NCBI GenBank assembly: GCA_035301345.1
Contig: DATGUM010000032.1
Location: 1-64,000 of the forward strand
DNA length: 64,000 nt
DNA from: CALAMD01 sp035301345
Lineage (GTDB): Bacteria > Bacillota > Bacilli > Bacillales > Amphibacillaceae
Direction of reading: 5' to 3'
Shown: piece after piece, positions 61,497-64,000 of the stretch
Numbering within the stretch: position 1 is the stretch's first letter
Layout: the number at the start of each line of letters is the position of its first letter
Program-made: the position numbers and the translations under genes
The notes under the pieces: generated by a model
The model's database searches: none
What the model saw: only the letters and a program-made list of their open reading frames with translations
What the model was told of the DNA's origin: nothing

Positions 61497-62480
61497 TTAA
61501 TACTCTGCTAAGTCTCTTATTGCTCGTTCGACATCATCTTCATTTATTAAGAAGAATTTTTCCATTGGTTGTGCATACGGCATGGAAGGAACGTCAGGAC
61601 CAGCTAACCTTTGAATCGGCGCATCTAAATCAAAGAGACAGTGTTCGCCGATAATTGCTGCAACTTCACTAATAATACTTCCTTCTTTGTTATCTTCAGT
61701 AATAAGTAACACTTTACCTGTTTTCTTTGCTGCTTCAATAATAGCTTCTTGATCTAATGGGTATACCGTACGTAAATCTAAAACGTGTGCTTGAATCCCT
61801 TCTTTTTCTAACGTTTCTGCTGCTTGTAGTGCCATGTGTACACATAAACCGTATGTGATGACTGTTACGTCGTCACCTTCCCTTTTTATTGCCGCTTCAC
61901 CAATAGGAATGACATAGTCTTCCTCGGGAACGTCTTCTTTTAATAAACGATAGGCACGTTTATGTTCAAAAAAGAGAACAGGATCATTATCACGGATCGA
62001 AGCTTTCAATAATCCTTTCACATCATACGGACTTGAAGGCATGACAATTTTAAGTCCTGGTTGATTCGCGAATATCGCTTCGACCGATTGTGAGTGATAA
62101 AGTGCTCCGTGCACACCCCCTCCATATGGCGCGCGAATCGTAATTGGACATTGCCAATCGTTATTTGATCTGTAGCGAATTTTTGCCGCTTCTGAGATGA
62201 TTTGGTTAACAGCAGGCATAATAAAGTCTGCGAATTGCATTTCTGCGACAGGTCGTTTTCCGTACATTGCTGCCCCAATACCTACGCCCGCAATTGCTGA
62301 TTCTGACAGTGGGCTATCCATTACGCGTTGCTCGCCAAACTCTTTAAACAAACCATCAGTTGCCCTGAACACACCGCCTTTATGCCCGACGTCTTCTCCT
62401 AAAATAAAAACATCCTTATCGCGAAGCATTTCTTCTTTTAATGCTAATGTAACAGCTTCTATATAAGTCATGACTGCCAT
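61497..62480 (-). CDS. bkdAB: Branched-chain 2-oxoacid dehydrogenase E1 beta subunit
   Basis: Thiamine-diphosphate-dependent decarboxylase, beta chain, 327 aa. Motifs: FILGEDVGHKGGVFRAT (about residues 25-41), DSPLSESAIAGVGIGAAMYG, and ALYHSQSVEAIFANQPGLKIVMPS. Length is typical. The ATG at 62480 follows AAAGGAGGG. Between bkdAA and bkdB. Confidence 0.94.
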   Translation of the reverse strand: MAVMTYIEAVTLALKEEMLRDKDVFILGEDVGHKGGVFRATDGLFKEFGEQRVMDSPLSESAIAGVGIGAAMYGKRPVAEMQFADFIMPAVNQIISEAAKIRYRSNNDWQCPITIRAPYGGGVHGALYHSQSVEAIFANQPGLKIVMPSSPYDVKGLLKASIRDNDPVLFFEHKRAYRLLKEDVPEEDYVIPIGEAAIKREGDDVTVITYGLCVHMALQAAETLEKEGIQAHVLDLRTVYPLDQEAIIEAAKKTGKVLLITEDNKEGSIISEVAAIIGEHCLFDLDAPIQRLAGPDVPSMPYAQPMEKFFLINEDDVERAIRDLAEY

Positions 62481-62504
62481 AGTAGATGATCCCTCCTTTT
62501 CACA

Positions 62505-63497
62505 TTATTCTTCGTAAACATGCTTTAATGCATGTTCTGGTTTTGCAAATGGAGCTTCTTCTGCATAATCAGTCGCTTCATTAATAAGTTTATCAATTTC
62601 TTCGTGTAGTTTTGCTTCATTTTCTTCTGTTAAAATATTTTCATCTCGCAAATATTTAACGAATGTAACCATTGGATCTTGCTTTTTCATCGCTTCTAAT
62701 TCATCTTTTTCTCGGTATAAACGGTCATCATCATCACTTGAATGTGCCGTTAATCTCACTGTGTTTGCTTCAATCAGTGTCGGCCCTTTTCCAGAAATAG
62801 CATAATCCCTCGCTTGCTTCACAACTTCATAAACAGCGAGCGGGTCATTCCCGTCAACTGTATAACCCGGCATCCCGTAACCAATGGCGCGATCAGCAAC
62901 ACTTTCACACGCTATTTGTTTGTCTAAAGGTACTGATATCGCGTAACCGTTATTTTGTACCATCGTAATGACAGGTAATTTATGAACACCTGCAAAGTTT
63001 AACCCTTCATGAAAATCACCTTGGTTAGATGAACCTTCGCCAAGCGAAACGAACGAGACGATTTTTTCATCATCCATTTCAGCTGCTAAAGCAACTCCGA
63101 CAGCATGAGGGACTTGCGTCGTAACGGGTGAAGAACCTGTTAATATGCGATTTTTTTTCTGACCGAAATGACCGGGCATTTGCCTTCCACCAGAGTTCGG
63201 ATCTTCTGCCTTTGCAAATGCTTGTAACATGACTTCTTTAACAGTCATTCCGAAACCGAGAACGATCCCCATGTCACGGTAATACGGGGCAACATAGTCT
63301 ATCTCTTTATTTAAAGCATATGCTGCACCGACTTGGGCAGCCTCTTGTCCTTGGCATGAAACGACAAACGGTATTTTTCCTGCACGGTTTAATAACCACA
63401 TCCGTTCATCGATTTTTCTCGAAAGTAACATGAGACGATACATTTCAAAAACGTCTTCATCTGTTAAACCTAATGCTTGATGACGATTCTTTGTCAT
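62505..63497 (-). CDS. bkdAA: Branched-chain 2-oxoacid dehydrogenase E1 alpha subunit
   Basis: Alpha chain of the same E1, 330 aa. The TPP-binding block GEGSSNQGDFHEGLNFAGVH (about residues 152-171) with NNGYAIS is clear, as are GRQMPGHFG and the phosphorylation-loop-like RLTAHSSDDDDRLYR. The ATG at 63497 follows AAAGGAGGAG. It lies 25 bases after the E3 gene and leads into bkdAB. Confidence 0.94.
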   Translation of the reverse strand: MTKNRHQALGLTDEDVFEMYRLMLLSRKIDERMWLLNRAGKIPFVVSCQGQEAAQVGAAYALNKEIDYVAPYYRDMGIVLGFGMTVKEVMLQAFAKAEDPNSGGRQMPGHFGQKKNRILTGSSPVTTQVPHAVGVALAAEMDDEKIVSFVSLGEGSSNQGDFHEGLNFAGVHKLPVITMVQNNGYAISVPLDKQIACESVADRAIGYGMPGYTVDGNDPLAVYEVVKQARDYAISGKGPTLIEANTVRLTAHSSDDDDRLYREKDELEAMKKQDPMVTFVKYLRDENILTEENEAKLHEEIDKLINEATDYAEEAPFAKPEHALKHVYEE

Positions 63498-63522
63498 GAT
63501 TATCTCCTCCTTTCACGCGTTC

Positions 63523-64000
63523 TTATCCATGAATGTGTATATTTTCAACGGCTAACGCTGCTTCTCCGACAACTTCAGATAAAGATGGATGTGGGTGAAT
63601 GCTTTTTGAAATCTCCCACGGAGTTGCATCTAAAAACGTTGCTAATGATGCTTCAGAAATTAATTCCGTGACGTTACTGCCAATCATGTGAACACCTAAT
63701 AAATCATTTGTCCGTTTATCGGTAATTATTTTAACGAATCCTTCTTTGTCACCATTAATAAGTGCTTTTCCGTTCGCTTGAAAAGGAAACTTGCCTACGC
63801 TAACGTCAAATCCCTCATCACGTGCTTCTGCCTCAGTTAATCCGACAGTCGCAATTTCTGGATTTGAATAGACACACGCTGGCACTTCATTTTTATTAAT
63901 CGTTATTGGTTGCGCATTCGCCATATGTTCTACTGCGACAATCCCTTCATGAGACGCAACATGAGCTAATTCCATACCACCGATAACGTCACCAATGGCG
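63523..64000 (-). CDS. lpdV: Dihydrolipoyl dehydrogenase E3, C-terminal part (cut by window end)
   Basis: The last 159 codons of the E3 flavoprotein, reading AIGDVIGGMELAHVASHEG (FAD-binding GD motif) into the dimerisation domain with the catalytic His-Glu pair in IHPHPSLSEVV. The gene continues past the window end. First visible gene of the lpdV-bkdAA-bkdAB-bkdB operon, as in B. subtilis. The redox-active disulfide lies outside the window. Confidence 0.93.
   Translation of the reverse strand, partial: AIGDVIGGMELAHVASHEGIVAVEHMANAQPITINKNEVPACVYSNPEIATVGLTEAEARDEGFDVSVGKFPFQANGKALINGDKEGFVKIITDKRTNDLLGVHMIGSNVTELISEASLATFLDATPWEISKSIHPHPSLSEVVGEAALAVENIHIHG

Noticed and set aside
1..64000. 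CRISPR arrays, insertion sequences, rRNA or tRNA genes
   Set aside because: No spaced direct repeats, transposase-like frames, cloverleaf sequences or rRNA blocks were recognised on either strand.

Overview
The window reads as a core chromosomal segment of an AT-rich, low-GC Gram-positive bacterium of the order Bacillales. Supporting this are the Bacillus-style gene order, bacillithiol genes (bshA, brxB), a menaquinol:cytochrome c reductase (qcrABC), resABCDE, TRAP (mtrB), AroH-type chorismate mutase, strong GGAGG ribosome sites, and frequent GTG/TTG starts. Every sporulation or germination gene expected between these neighbours in B. subtilis is absent, so a non-spore-forming lineage is likely. 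A few traits are Staphylococcus-like (hssRS, the spore-free xerD-fur-nudF order). The genus cannot be fixed from the sequence alone.

Layout, mostly on the minus strand. (1) 1-3.8 kb: ypjD-dapB-bshA-cca-birA (lysine/peptidoglycan precursor, bacillithiol, tRNA maturation, biotin), one promoter at 3732-3760. (2) 3.9-9.9 kb: a YugP-type metallopeptidase, ypjA, qcrABC, ypiF, ypiB, ypiA. (3) 9.9-16.2 kb: the aromatic operon aroC-aroB-aroH-hisC-tyrA-aroA, with no trp genes inside. (4) 16.2-21 kb: cheR, ndk, hepS-menG-hepT (menaquinone), mtrB, hbs. (5) 21-28.2 kb: yphF, yphE, der-gpsA, S1-domain protein, cmk, gudB. (6) 28.3-33.4 kb: ddl, ypbH, and the ypbB-recQ-ypbD-ypbE-like operon. (7) 33.5-42.4 kb: resA-resB-resC, resD-resE, rluB, scpA-scpB, ribT. 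(8) 42.5-51.8 kb: ppiB, lysA, a plus-strand hssRS pair, then xerD-deoB-punA-pdp and fur. (9) 51.9-64 kb: EndoQ-like nuclease, nudF, plus-strand glpQ-rnz-aldehyde dehydrogenase, dinB, a PepT-like peptidase, a tiny Prli42-like membrane protein, brxB, and the branched-chain 2-oxoacid dehydrogenase operon, whose E3 gene is cut by the window end.

Functionally the window joins aerobic respiration (menaquinone synthesis, bc complex, cytochrome c maturation, ResDE), aromatic amino acids, chromosome maintenance (ScpAB, XerD, HU, RecQ, Pol IV, EndoQ) and redox/metal control (bacillithiol, Fur, HssRS). No insertion sequence, prophage, CRISPR array, tRNA or rRNA was seen. No stretch longer than about 300 bases lacks a gene; the longest, 44379-44656, holds the divergent lysA/hssR regulatory region.

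I found no clearly new multi-gene system. The best leads are: the clean removal of sporulation genes at many junctions; mtrB kept without mtrA or a local trp operon; ribT kept without the rib operon; a direct repeat resembling the HssR box before hssR; LexA-type palindromes at dinB and before brxB; and a PerR/Fur-type box on a consensus promoter at fur.
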